Origin: Paguma larvata
Lineage: Eukaryota > Chordata > Mammalia > Carnivora > Viverridae
NCBI GenBank assembly: GCA_030068075.1
Contig: CM057839.1
Coordinates: 17,711,167-17,775,166, forward strand
DNA length: 64,000 bases
Direction: 5' to 3'
The notes beneath the pieces were generated by a model, which ran no database searches, was not told the origin of the DNA, and saw only the letters and a program-made list of their open reading frames with translations. A program made the translations under genes and the position numbers. Shown one piece after another: positions 35,751 to 47,532 of the stretch (positions are counted from its first letter, which is position 1; each line of letters opens with the position of its first letter).

Positions 35751-38700
35751 ACCGTTTATGGAATGTCTTGAGAATTAAAAAAATCTACAAGTTTCTGAAA
35801 CATTCAATCTTGTCAGTAATTTAATTTTGATAACACTTTGTAAAATTAATGAGAACACTTGATACTCTGCCAAAGAGGAACTTCCCTGAGGTTTGTTACT
35901 CTTCGTTCTTAGAGAGAAAAGATAAAGGTCTTGGTCAACAATTAGGTTACTGATAAAAATGTTCTGGTGACATGACTAAATTTTATGTTGTTTTCATTCA
36001 TTCATTTTTCCTCTAACAATGAGAAACTTCTTTTAGAGTTTAGATTATCTTTAAATAATTGCAAGTAATCATAACCTATTTTATGCACGGTGTTCAGTTT
36101 AGAATATGAAAGCTTTCATGTTAGGAGAATAGTTGGATAAAAAATTGGAGGTGTTTACTAGTTTCTTTCACAGCAGTAACACGTGGAGACTGAAATGCCT
36201 TCAAATTATTTCACTGAATTCTTTCACTGAAAAGAAATGAAAAAATTTTTCTGTAAAATTTTAATCTTTCATGAATTACTTGTATACTGCCCACAGAGCT
36301 AGCCTGTTAAAAAGAAAGCTTTCCAAACTCCTTCAACCTGTTACCACCATCCAGAGCCATAGTTATACCAAGTGTCCAAAGGTTATGGAAAAAACATGAA
36401 TTTTTTATGTCATGTATTAACAACTCACAATTTATACTTTCTTCCAGTATAACTGAAGAAATTCAGAGGTCTGCCTGCAGAAACACTGTCATTTTTACAA
36501 ATAAATGACAAATAAAGGAAACTTCAGTAGGATGTAAAAACCAGCTAATCATATATTGTTCTTCTGATAGAAGACCCCTGATATGCTTCAGGATAACATT
36601 CTTCTGCTGTCACTAATAAAAAAGTACAACTATGAAGGAAAAGTTGACCCCTGATGTTAAATAAGATTTATTTTATTTCCAGACTAGGGTGGGAAGGCGT
36701 TTGGCTAAAATTACTAGGGTGTAACGAACATGGTGATTATTTCCATGTGTCAAATACCAGAGGAAGAAGTCTTTCAAGTTTATTGGGTCCAACTTTCATA
36801 GAACAAAATGACCTTGAGGTCAGGTGTGAACTCTTTTGTGCTATTTATCTTCATCTGAAGATAATTTTTTCTTTCCTTTAACTTTAGCAACAGGTTCTAG
36901 TTGCCACTTTTCCTGTAAAAGTTATACAAACAAGGAAAGATAGCGGATGAAGAGAGTCCTATTAAGGATTTATGGTCATCATAACAAATCTAATACTAGC
37001 TCAATTTTTTTTCAATAAGCCTAAAACCATTTTGCATAAAATAGCAAAATAGGTTCTATAGACCACCTGGCACATGCTGAGAGTTAGCATAAAGCTATTG
37101 CTTGTTTATATTGAATGAATACATGTTAACTTGGCCATAAATATACTAAGTATTAGTACTGAGAAATAATTTTAAACTATTTGCTATCAATACTTGTAAT
37201 CTTTGAAACTCATAATTGGCAAATTCCTACTATGAAATATTCTTAGGTTGAGAAATACCCTGTAAGTGAAATTAGACCATGTAAGATAATATGGGTGGAT
37301 ATTAAAAATAAGGAAGGGCCAAGAAAACATTCCTGACAAATCTTAAGGATGTCAAAAAAAAAAAAAAAAAAAAAAAGAAAAAAATACAGAGGAAGAAATA
37401 GTTTTGTGTCTGGGAAAACCAGCTTCATTTCTTAGTTTCTCTTTAATGTTTCTAATAGTTTTGAATTAGCATTTTCTTCTTTGACCATCTGTTGTTTCTG
37501 CTTCCGTGTTTTCTTCTCTTCATTTACTGTAATTAACTACTTCTCTATTTCTATCAAGTCTCAGTTCATATGCATCTCTGTATTTAAACAATTTTAAATG
37601 CAAATAGCACAATCACTCAACTATAAGAAGGATTTGAAGGCATACTTTATGTCCAGTTATGTGGTGCTATCTTCCCCTCCGTCTTTTCCTACTCATCAGG
37701 GGGGATCCGAGAGGACAATGGCACTGCCCTCCGGTGTTCTTATGCCTCTTCTCAGTCTTAGACAGTGGCACAGGGTGCCTAGAGATTACAGAATTGATCA
37801 GAGATACCACAGGAAGATAACCACTTTACCACAACACAAAGAAAGTGCTGCTTCACTGCACAGATAAGCTTGGGGAAAACAAAAAGAGATAAAGTTCCCA
37901 CCAGCTAAAGGTCAAGAATCACACACGCTTACTGGCCACACTCGAATATCATTCAATTCATAGAATGCTTCTGCTTAACTTTTTAAGCTCTACTGTAACT
38001 GGATAATGCTAATAAAACAGAGAGTATATTATATTGTCTAGAATTATAATTTAAAAGTATAATATTTTCCAGTGAACTTAAAGAGCTATATCTTATTAGC
38101 AGAAGTAGAAGTGTTCCTGAGTGGCATCAAGAGATGGAGAGGAGGGTGGAGCTGGATTCTAGCTGTGAAAGTTCACAATGGAAGCAAAGTCTCCTCATAC
38201 TTAATGGAAAGGATTAGGACTAATACAGAGACCATGGACAGTGACAATAATGGTGACAAAGCATCCATACTATGCTCTAATAGTGCTAAGAGTGATTGAC
38301 AGTATCATGTACAGGTGTAACTATGGCATTCAACTGGCCCCAAAATCATTGGCAAATGTATATTTCAGTGATAAGGATGTGGGAATCACAAGAGAGTAGA
38401 GAGTAGATTGGCACCATGGTAAAAGAGGGTGTTCAACAGATGGGATCACGTCCAATAAATTCCTGCCTTCCATTTCTTTAATTCCACAAGTCTACTTTAG
38501 GACATCTATTTGAGCCAAAACCTGTGAACCTAATACTATGTTTTCTGACAGGAAAGTCTTCTTGGTTTATTTATCTTTGACATCACGTGTCTTAGCATAG
38601 GTTCCTTATATTGTATGTAAGACAAGATAAGGTACATGGAAGTACAGTATATTCTCAGAAATAGCTCAGGTTGTAATGAGCCAAAACAGAATAATCATGA

Positions 38701-39110
38701 GAAATTAATTAGCATTCCACCCTGAGATAGTCATAAAGTAAGCTATTTCTCAACTATAGTTAAGCTAATAGAGTACTAGTTTCTTAACTAGCAAGCCCTC
38801 TAAAATTACCAGGGCTTAATTCCATGCCTTATCATATACAACTGACTATCAGTAATATTTAATATTTGTTAAATACGTTACTTCTGCTCTTGCTACTTTG
38901 GTTTTCACAGTCAGTTGATGTTAATGCTAACATCACATGCTTGAGAATGAATTAACATACGAAGTGTGTAATATACTAACACATAGTCGGTACTACTAGA
39001 TGTTATTCCTATTACATTAGCCTGCCAGCCCCACTCCAGTAGACGATCAAGCCGAGTAGTGAATGGTTGTGGTACAGCTATTATGCTGAAATAGTCACAA
39101 CAGTACCAGT
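35751..39110. other. Repeat-poor unique interval
   Basis: About 3.4 kb with no SINE, L1 or DNA-transposon copy that I can recognise, apart from a poly(A) tract at 37354-37376. Open frames such as 37598-37867 (+) and 38072-38299 (+) have no recognisable family or splice context. It may contain conserved noncoding elements, but the sequence alone does not show which. Confidence 0.4.
37354..37384. repeat. Poly(A) tract, 22 bp plus A-rich extension
   Basis: A long A run followed by gaaaaaaata. No retrotransposed body is recognisable upstream. Confidence 0.9.
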
Positions 39111-39114
39111 GTTA

Positions 39115-39215
39115 TTATTTATGGGTCATGGGACCACAGTGCAGATGCTTCACGTTCCTGAACCTCAGTTACCACATCTGCAAATTGGAGAAAAATAAAA
39201 GCTACCAAGAGAACC
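39115..39215 (+). repeat. MIR fragment, plus strand
   Basis: The block 'gatgcttcacgttcctgaacctcagttaccacatctgcaaattggagaaaaataa' corresponds to the MIR middle (…acctctctgagcctcagtttcctcatctgtaaaatgggg…). Confidence 0.7.
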
Positions 39216-39220
39216 CACAT

Positions 39221-39258
39221 CATTTATACTATACAATCTCATTTATACTATACAATCT
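39221..39258. repeat. Perfect 19-bp tandem duplication
   Basis: The unit catttatactatacaatct occurs twice back to back (39221-39239, 39240-39258). Confidence 0.97.
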
Positions 39259-39521
39259 CAAAGATGTTCAAAAATCGGTTTCACCAGGGGTGCCTTAGAG
39301 TAGGGGGAAGAGGAGATCTAAAAAAAGTGGGGAAATTCAGTGAGTTCATTTTGTGGTTGGACCACTCAGTTCCCTCCCTCAAGCTGTAACCCAAGTGGCC
39401 ATCTTTCCGCTCAAGCAAAGGCTGGACCTTTCCTGCACAGATAGGTAGAATCAGAAAGACTCCAAAGTGAGGCACACCCTTTGCCGACCAGAGACAATGG
39501 GAATATTTCTTTCCATTGTGA

Positions 39522-39575
39522 AGTTCTGATAAGGCCCTAGAGGCCTACAGTTCTGATAAGGCCCTAGAGGCCTAC
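39522..39575. repeat. Perfect 27-bp tandem duplication
   Basis: Two identical adjacent units starting agttctgataaggccctaga (39522-39548 and 39549-39575). Confidence 0.97.
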
Positions 39576-39999
39576 AGAAGTAACATTAAACATTTTCTAA
39601 CAAGTGTCAGAATATCAGCAATCAAACCCTACCCAAGTAGACAGATTCTAATCAGGTTTGTAGTGTCCCATTGTTAAAGAAGACTAAGTGTGTTACCAGA
39701 CATGGAAGGAAATCACTAACATTAAGAACAGAAGTCCACATTGAGGAAAATATTTAAAAAGCAATTAGAAATGAAAAACACGGAATGGAATAAACCACCC
39801 TCGAATGAATGTTAATAGATATGAAAGCTTGAATAGATAAGGGGTTATAGAAAAAATGTACTTTTTTGCCTATTTAAAATCTCCTTTTCCAAATTTGTTT
39901 CTTAGCTCTATAATGGTTTGATTCTCCCCACAACACCCAGATCTTTCCTAAAAATTTTATATCCTTTGCCTGTACAAAGGCCTATGTTTAATATTTATT

Positions 40000-40155
40000 A
40001 CAACTCCATCAGATTTTATTCTCAACTTAGACAAGGAAACATAGTCATAGAGAGTTGGTAACACTCCAGGGTCACAGTGTTGGTAAGTATCAAATAATAT
40101 TTTAGCCCAGGTGAGCAGTTTTTAGATTCCCTGTTCTCAAGCACATTGCTGGGCC
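40000..40155 (-). repeat. MIR SINE, minus strand
   Basis: The reversed MIR core is visible: 'gacaaggaaacatagtcatagagag', 'ggtaacactccagggtcacagtg', 'cagtttttagattccctgttctcaagc'. Confidence 0.65.
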
Positions 40156-40164
40156 CCCGCCTCT

Positions 40165-40295
40165 AAAATGTATTAGCTCCTCGGGGTAGAGACGCCCCCA
40201 TCTCAACTGTTAGATCTCCAGTACCCAGCCAGAGGCGTGGCTACACAAGAAGGGGAGGTACTAGGTACACATTTGTTGAATGAATGAGGAAAACA
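40165..40295 (+). repeat. L2 LINE 3' end, plus strand
   Basis: 'attagctcctcggggtagag', 'gttagatctccagtacccag' and 'ggtacacatttgttgaatgaatgagg' follow the L2 3'-terminal pattern. Confidence 0.7.
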
Positions 40296-41575
40296 AAAAA
40301 GCCAGTATTTACACAAAACTCTACTTACATTGAATAGAACACTATTTATAGAGTCATAAAAGTATAAACATCAATTTCAAAGTGTTCTATAATCAATTAT
40401 AGGGTGGGGATGTGAAGGGAGGCAATATGTAAGTGGTAACAGGGTGACAAAACCTCAATCCTAAGTAGGAAGGCAACAGAAAAATACATATTTAATTGAA
40501 ATATCCAGCAATAGTGGTATATTTAAGCATATTTTAAAAATTTAGAGGTTCATGAAGGAAGAAACAAAATCACAAGAGAGAATTTTTGCCTTTGGTGTAT
40601 TGAGTATCATAGCTGGGAAAGGGTCAGGAGCTGCTGGCAAAAATGGAGCAACCTGTTTCTTCTGGATGGTTCCTTTAGAATGCCAAAACCCATCCTCCAC
40701 TTAACATGAGAAAACATGAGGAAAGTGCACAGAAATCAATGGGTCACTTCTAACAGAACCTTTAAAATGAACAAATGGTCGCGTAAAGGTCAAAGACCAT
40801 ACATTTATTATAAACATACATCCTTTAAAGCTGGAGGAGGCTATAATTTCACTGTGGACTTAGAAACGGATTCTGACTTTGCAAACCTATTTCCAGTTTC
40901 AGCCCCAAACCTTTTACAGACAAAAATCAACAAACTGCTTTAGTGTTCCTGAGAGGCTTTTTGCCTAAGGATTGCCTTTCTAATTAAGCCCTCCAACTCT
41001 TTAACATGCTAATTTTATCCATTAACTTGTAGATGAAGTGGTTTCAGCTGTTATCTGTGCATCACACACAATGGGGCTTGATCTACAATTTCAGGAAAGC
41101 TGGTTTGAAAATTTTTGCCAGCTTTCATTAAAGAAACTTGAGTTTTATAGCACCAAATTAGGTTTTTAGTGTAGTTAACCAGAGTTTTATGGACTGGCCA
41201 ACAGAGAAGATGATAAAAGGAAATCAGCAGTGACCCTGGGGAGGGAGCAAGGGTGATGAAGTGAACGGACGATGAAGTGAAATTTCTCTGGAGCATATTT
41301 GTGGATCTCTACCTTAAAGATCTCATCAGAGAATGAAAGGACAAGACCTAAAATTCAGTGGTACTGAGACTTCTGGAAAGGCAACCTAAACTGGAAAGGC
41401 AACCTGAACTATCATCACTTGGCCATATTAGTGGTATGACCTGAACCCAGATGGAAGTGGAGAAATAAATTAGCAAAAGGCACGTCAATCTTGAGTTGCA
41501 TCTGAGGCCCACTGATATTCTCGTAAAGATGAATCCAGTTCTAGTTCACTTTTGCATAGCTTTCCAACTTGGGGA
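40296..41575. other. Unique DNA with small duplications
   Basis: An 18-bp unit, ctggaaaggcaacctaaa, is repeated with one mismatch at 41373-41408, and gatgaagtgaa occurs twice 16 bp apart at 41255-41281. The open frames here (40716-40943 +, 41051-41296 -) are not recognisable. Confidence 0.45.
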
Positions 41576-41752
41576 TTTTTTTTTTTTTAATGCTTATTTT
41601 GAAAGAGAGACAGAATGCACGAAAGGTGGTGGGGGTGGGAAGAGGCAGAGAGAATCCCAAGCAGGCTCCATGCTGTCAGGGCTGATCCTACATCCCTGAG
41701 ATGACCTGTGGAGAAATCAAGAGTTGGAAGCTTGAGCCACCCAGGTGCCCCT
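41576..41752 (-). mobile_element. Old feliform SINE, minus strand
   Basis: T-rich left end (A tail), 'gagagacagaatgcacg', 'cccaagcaggctccatgctgtcag', a partly rearranged middle and 'gagccacccaggtgcccc' at the right (head). Moderately decayed. Confidence 0.9.
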
Positions 41753-41943
41753 CCAGTTTAGGATTCTTAACCTCCAGACACCTGAGTTTGTTTGCTAGCT
41801 ACAGGGTATTAATACCAATGTCATGTAATTGGTGAGGGATAAGACACTGTTTTTTATGTTGTAATATGTTTGTCCTATGTGATTAGGAGAAGGAAAATGG
41901 AGTTTTCTAGCATGCGGAATGCAGAATGCCATATGCAAGCTAG

Positions 41944-42311
41944 TCCATAAGGTACCTCAAGGGAATGGCTCATAAAAGTTGTAATCAAACCATTAAAAGC
42001 ATGCTTTTGAATCTAAGTGGCACAACCCACGAGGTGGAATTTGAGCACTTTTCATGCCTGACAGAGGAAAAAATTAAGAATAACCTTCGCCAAAGGAAAA
42101 TCACACTTGACAGAGTTCAACAGGCAAGGAAGACATCATTCAGGACTATCACAATAAGCGTTGAGACCTTACAGAAGGGAATGGATATTGAACTCAATTC
42201 CACTGAAACACAAGGCCAGAGAATTTTCAGGAACTAAAGGAGATGCGTCGGATGGAGTCACAAAGAGCGAGGGTCATCAATGTGAACAGAACACCAGTGT
42301 TTGCTAATTAG
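41944..42311 (+). pseudogene. SYCP3/XLR/FAM9 (Cor1)-like retropseudogene fragment
   Basis: Seen: an open frame from the ATG at 41965 to a TAA at 42235-42237, and then, after a +2 base shift at about 42220, a continuing coding-like frame to a TAG at 42309-42311. The predicted chain is charged and coil-like. Residues 34-73 (E-E-K-I at 34-37, N39, R42-Q43, T61-I62, E67, K-G-M at 71-73) line up without gaps, in my recollection, with the conserved Cor1 segment of synaptonemal-complex protein SYCP3 and its XLR/FAM9 relatives. The C-N-Q-x-I at 6-10 matches S-N-Q-x-I upstream of it, and the post-shift N-F-Q-E-L-K-E-M matches N-E-F-K-K-E-M. About 13 residues seem missing between. Family knowledge: these proteins organise meiotic chromosome axes. 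Inference: an intronless, frame-shifted, internally deleted retrocopy with a stop at 41941-41943 just upstream. A chance resemblance is not excluded. Confidence 0.45.
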
Positions 42312-42629
42312 CACTTACCTTAATCTGGCTCCTCCTCTGCCACAGAAACTGGGAGATACGGATCCTCTGTTTCTAGACGATTACCTTTCAAAGGTATGGT
42401 TCCTAGTCCTTGAAAAAGACTGTCCTGAGTTATAAAACTGTCAAGGGGCTGGAAAACTTTTTCATTTCATTTCATAACAACAAGTTTTCTCAAGTAAAAG
42501 CTCTAAGAAAAACGGGTCAGGGAAGTATAGTCTGGAAGAAATGGGTCTAAAATTGAGTCAGGCTGAGGAGACTTTAAGGTGATCTCAGTTAACTGAGGCA
42601 ATAAACCATTGATACCTGTAGGAAAGGTA
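42312..42629. other. Unique DNA, nothing identified
   Basis: Follows the Cor1-like relic. There is no poly(A) tail or target duplication that I could connect to it. Confidence 0.35.
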
Positions 42630-42850
42630 CTGTGTGTTGTGGTGAAGACCCCTGACTATGTGCTTGAATTCCCCTCCCATGCCCCCACCCCTTCACACAC
42701 AAGCTGTGTGACTGTGGGCAAGACAGACAACCTGAGCTACAGCCTCCTGCTTGTGAGAGAGCAACAGTAACTGTACCCAGGGCCTGGCATAAAATAACTG
42801 CTTTGTACGTGTTAGCTATTGTTAGTGTTCTTTTCACTGTCATTACCATA
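42630..42850 (+). repeat. MIR SINE, plus strand
   Basis: 'gaccctgactatgtgcttgaattc'-type start, 'agctgtgtgactgtgggcaag', 'acctgagct', then 'cagggcctggcataaaataactgc', in the MIR order. Confidence 0.8.
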
Positions 42851-43877
42851 TTAATACATGCTTGGCAATTTAACACGTTAAAAGTGATAAACTCTGGGGG
42901 GAGAGAAACCAGTTTCAAACTGTTAGAGGAGACAAATGACAAACACCTTAGGACTCATGTTTAGGAGATTTGAGCCTAAGATTAAATGGCTTGAGTGCTG
43001 TTCCTCCCTGGAGAGGGTCGAAGTGCTGCCCCTCCATATCCAGGCACTCTTTCCCCCCGGGGCCTGGAAGTCCTCACACCAAAACCTGGACTGAGAAGAG
43101 GTAACCAAAGTTCCCTTAAAGTGAGTCCACTGCTACCTTCACGAACTAGGGTCCACCACGAGAGAAGACAGGAACCACTATCACACCTGAGATCCCATGA
43201 GTAGTGCAGGCAATCTTCCCTTACACAACTTAACGCAAACTAGGACACCATGATTCCTGGCCCATGTTCTAGAGCCCCAAAAGGACCACGAAACAGCAAA
43301 GGGCAGGGGCCTCCTTGAGGCAAGGTTTCCAAACACCTCAGAGCCCAATGCCTCTAGGTGCTTTTTCCAGAAACAACCATGACCATTGTGTTTGGTGAGC
43401 ACAAGCGTGCCACTCCACTGACAGACACAGAACTTCTACAGAGTCACCGGTTCATAATCCTTTCTTGAATTTCAGATAGAAAAAAAAAAAAAAAAAAACG
43501 AAATTCATGAAAGAAAAACCACATGAATTATTTTCATTTCTCCCCGATTCCTTTGCCAAATAGCAAATGTTGATGTATTAAAATTGCCTTAATTATTCCA
43601 CTGAGTCGTTCCAGCAATTACGTTCTCAAATTAATTAAAAAACATTGTAAGACTTTTAATGGAAATAAACTTTTCCAAACTGTAAAAAGACAAGAAAAAA
43701 GTTCTAACCCTTGATAGGAAAAGACCTGTTCGACACTTTCGAATCACAATGCTCCTTCACAAATATTTTTCTTTTTTAAAATATTAACTTTGTAGATTAC
43801 CAAATTCTTGTTTTTCACATGGATATAATCATTTCTGCTAAGACAGTGTTACTCAGCTCAGCAAACCCCTTTCTACA
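42851..43877. other. GC-richer unique block with poly(A) 43482-43498
   Basis: 42950-43450 is visibly richer in G and C than its surroundings, and short open frames run on both strands (42923-43108 -, 42995-43204 +, 43181-43402 -). It is followed by an A18-type run at 43481-43498. A decayed retrocopy is conceivable, but no parent is recognised. Confidence 0.35.
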
Positions 43878-44347
43878 GTTTAAAAAACAGCAATGTAAAA
43901 CAATATGTATTTCTTACCTTTCAGTTCTAGAGGTCAGAAGCCTGAAAGGGTCTCACTTGTGGTCTAGGGAGATGAAGGTGGAGACACGACTTTGTTCCTT
44001 CTGGAAGCTCTAGAGAAAAGGCCATTTCTTTGCCTCTTCCAGCTTCTAGAGGTTCCCAACATTCTTCAGTTCTTCTATCTTCAAAGCCAGTAACAGCAGC
44101 TCTAGCCCTTACCACAACACTAACTCCCGTCATGCCTCACTTCCTCTCTCTTTCATCTTATAAAGACCCTTGGGATTCCATTGGGCCCACCTGGACAGTA
44201 CAGGCTATGGTCCCCATCTCCAGGTCAGCTAATTAATATTAATTCCACCCGCAACCTTAAAATCCCCTTTGCTGTGTGTCCTAGCATGTTCACAGGTTCT
44301 AGAGGTTAAGACGTAAGACATCTGTGGAGAGCCATTATCCTGCTTAC
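43878..44347 (-). mobile_element. MLT1-type (MaLR) LTR, minus strand
   Basis: Read on the plus strand it has the reversed MLT1 order: 'cagttctagaggtcagaagcc', 'ctctagagaaaaggcc', 'ttgcctcttccagcttctag', 'ccttgggattccattgggcc', 'catctccaggtcagctaatt', 'ttcacaggttctagaggtta', 'gagccattatcctgcttac'. The open frames at 43927-44133 and 44030-44236 are inside this repeat. Confidence 0.85.
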
Positions 44348-45797
44348 ACGAGGGTGGTTAGGAAGGAAACGTGGCAGAGGAATAAGAGCCTTCCAGGCTC
44401 GCCCACCAGCAGAACCACTGTGTTGCATGAATTCTAAGCAGCATTATTATCAGAATGAGACACAACACAGAGGATGGAAGCAGCTGAAGGCTTAAGAGAG
44501 TTAATAATAGCTCACCACCAACCTTAATCAAGGCAAGTTCTAGGGCCTGAGAGTCTAGTGCTCAGAAGGGTGAAATTGGCTTTTAACAGAATAAGCCTCT
44601 TACATGGATACTTCAGTGATGTTTATAAAGATGAGCGAATTATGTTTAAAAACAAAAGTGCTATTGGTTTTCTATAGTGCTATGCAAAATATGGATGAGT
44701 CCATGTACATTTTTGACTTCAAAGTAATTTGTAACAAACCACCAAAATTGAATAAATGAGATATATTGAATAAGCCCTAAAAACAGAAAACAAGGCAGTA
44801 TAAAAAGAATTAATGCTTGAACAGCCCTTCATTTCCACATGATAGAAAGCAGCTGAGAAGTTTCAGTATCGCTCAGAACTACAGCAAGCAATGAATAATT
44901 ACACTCTAATCATGTGTGATTTTTTTTAAAAATTTGTGATTGTAGCACAATAGAACCCATTGTAGGCTTTTATAAAGAAGAGAATAAACAGCAGATTACA
45001 ATCAGACATATCAATAAAATGTTTTTATGATGGAAGCAAAATTTCTTCTGTCTGTCGTGGAAAGCTCCCACCACAATGGAGGGTTAGAAAGCTCTGTCTA
45101 TATAATAGTCTTAACAGCAGTTTCCTTTGTAAAACACTTGAATCTTCTGGTTTTAACTTCTGAGATACACTTAGATTTATCAAATGGAAGCAGGACTGTA
45201 GAGAAAGACTATCAAGCGGAATTCACCTGACCTGAACTGTTTGGGAGTCTGGTTTCTTTATTCTGAAGACCACAAAGGAGTTCTTTATTATCAGTATTGG
45301 AAGAGCCGAAGAATATTTCTGTTGTGATTTGGAATGCCACAGATTATTAACTTTTTGATGGAAGGAGTTATAACACCCTCTGCTCTTTAAGTGTTAGTTT
45401 ACATAATGGCTCTGCCAGATTATAGAGTTATTTCAGGGGCAACAGCAGAAGTTTTAAATTCCTCAAAAGGAATTATTCACCAGATAATGATAACAATCAT
45501 TATCAACAAGATAAGGCACCATTTCCTGACAGATTCTCAGAGGTAAGTGTTCCACAGATAGCAAACATAAAAATCTTCTGTTCTGAGGCATTCTTTTCCC
45601 CTGCTCTTGCCGGGCTGTCCTTCTATTCACTGAAAATTATTATATGAAATAAAATCTGTCTTCCCAAGTTTTCCATTAAAACACTGATTTGTGTGCTCCA
45701 GGAGGATGGGAAGTTTGTCATATATATGTTTGATACAAAGGAAAACACATTGAAAAAGTACAATTTATATTTAGCAACTGCAGGCAACATCTGTTAA
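44348..45797. other. Unique DNA, nothing identified
   Basis: No recognised repeat or exon. The frame 45027-45230 (+) has no known features. Confidence 0.4.
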
Positions 45798-46388
45798 CTA
45801 AGGGACACATCTATTATTCAAGGCAATCATCACCATAACTATGCGATCATTTGTCTGAGAAACCTGAGCTTTGCGTTCAGAGAGAAATCTCTCCCTCTCC
45901 TTTGGGCTGGTGCAGAGGAGAGCAGGATTGTGGTTTGTATCAATTGGATTCTTGTCAAGATTATTCCCCTTGGTGGTGGCTTGACTATAGCTGAGAGAAA
46001 CCTCTTTCACTGCCCTCCCATCCATCACTGATTTGTTGGATATATTGCCAAGTGATTTGGGTGGCGGAGTCCAGGAGTGACATAGTACAGGGCTGATATA
46101 CAAAATGTTTAACAACTAGGCCTGTGAAGGTAATTCCCGATTAGGATGGGTCCTGGCGATAGCACAGAGTCCTGAGCTCCCCTGCTGAGCCACACAGTCT
46201 TTAGGTCCAGGCCCGGAATAAGGTCCTAAGGGAGGCCGTAGGGCTGTTGGCACACCCTGAGGACATTCATGGAATTTAAGACAGCAGCAACTTATTGATC
46301 TTAAGTATTCCAATGTTTTAACAACTGGTCCAAACAAACAGAATATAAGCTCTAGTATAAGCAAAGGAAATTTCATCATTGCATTGGG
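45798..46388 (-). other. Long minus-strand frame interrupted by one stop
   Basis: In a single minus-strand frame, codons are open from about 46400 to 46119, then a TAG at 46118-46116, then open again to 45798, about 193 codons with one internal stop. Just after the first ATG pair (46379) there is a hydrophobic segment of about 18 residues ending C-L-F-G-P, like a membrane anchor. The remainder is hydrophilic. I do not recognise the family. A distant resemblance of the anchor to retroviral envelope tails is too weak to rely on. It could be a pseudogene or chance. Confidence 0.25.
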
Positions 46389-46615
46389 TTTGACACCCCG
46401 CCCCCCACTGAAACAGTAGATCTATGTGGCAGGCATTTCAATCATAAGATGAAATCTTGAAGATATTGTGCACTTTAAAGAACTATTTTAAGGCATGAAA
46501 GGGTCCCATGGAAACTCAATAAAACTACTCATGGATCTTGCTGTATTAGCTCATTTTTACTAGTAATAGGAGATTGTTTTTTGAACATTTAATGTATCTC
46601 TCCAGGGAATAATAT

Positions 46616-46765
46616 AGCATAATGGAAAATGCTCACACTTTAGGGCTAATAGCCCTCAGTCAAGATCACAGTCCTGCCATGTATCACCTCTGCAATCCTG
46701 GGCAAGTTGCTTCACCCCTGTATGCTTTGACTGGCATAGCTACAGGTGAGGCCAAGGGTACCTAC
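46616..46765 (+). repeat. MIR SINE, plus strand
   Basis: 'agcataatggaaaatgctcacactttagg', 'atcacagtcctgcc', 'tcacctctgcaatcctgggcaagttgcttc', matching the MIR 5' half and core order. Confidence 0.8.
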
Positions 46766-46894
46766 TGCACAGCTGTTGCCACTTCTGGATTGAGCACTTC
46801 TGTAGTGCTTGCCACCTGCTAAACATGCCATACTTTGTTTCCTGCTTCTTGACTGTTTCTCCCAACTACAACGTAAGCTCCATGAAATTTGTCT

Positions 46895-47080
46895 TTTTTT
46901 AAGTTTGTTTGTTTGTTTAGAGAAGAGGGGCTGAAAGAGAGGGAGAGAGAGAATCCCAGGCAGGTTTTGCGCAGTTAGTACAGAGACCAATGTGGGGCTC
47001 GATCCCACAAACTGTGAGATTGTGACTTGAGCTGAGATCAAGAGTCTGACTCTTAACTGACTGAGCCACCCAGGCACCCC
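46895..47080 (-). mobile_element. Feliform SINE, minus strand
   Basis: Left end gtttgtttgtttag (tail), 'gagagggagagagagaatccc', 'cagagaccaatgtggggctcg', and 'ctgagccacccaggcacccc' at the right. Flanking copies gaaatttgtctt (46884) and aaaatttgtctt (47081) act as target duplications. Confidence 0.95.
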
Positions 47081-47218
47081 AAAATTTGTCTTGTTTTTAA
47101 TCACTATTCACTTTTATATCTCTGGTGCCTAGATCTCTGGCTAGCATATAGTAGTTGATGTATATTCATCTGTTGAAAAGACAAATTAATACTGTCCATG
47201 CTCTGGATCTTTTGTGTC

Positions 47219-47345
47219 TGTTAGTATGTTCTCTGCTGCCATAACAGAAAACCTTAGTTGGTTTAAATACTAAAGAAATGTGGTGTGCTTACCAGACTGG
47301 AAGTCCTGCACTATCCAAGTTGAAGCTCTGTCTTCAAGTGTTTTA
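47219..47345 (-). repeat. Possible MaLR LTR fragment, minus strand
   Basis: 'tctgctgccataacagaaaacc' followed by 'ttggtttaaatactaaagaaatg' and 'gactggaagtcc' resembles the end of reversed MLT1-like LTRs. Short and diverged. Confidence 0.4.
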
Positions 47346-47532
47346 CTCTACTTCCTCTTCACTTTTCTGTCAACAAGCTGAGTTTTCTTTTGATGTCAAA
47401 AGTCTGCCAGCAGCAGCTGGGGGAATTTAGTTTCCTACTTAAATCAAAGGGAGGTAGAGAAAATCTATCTCATACCCACAGGGTAAAAGCCATTTCCTTG
47501 GATCAGATTGAACCTAATTCATGAGCTCATCC

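Noticed and set aside
42950..43498. GC-richer block followed by an A18 run, suggestive of a processed pseudogene
   Set aside because: No parent protein could be recognised in any frame and no target duplications were found.
46712..47104. 130-codon minus-strand frame
   Set aside because: Made of a reverse SINE and a MIR.
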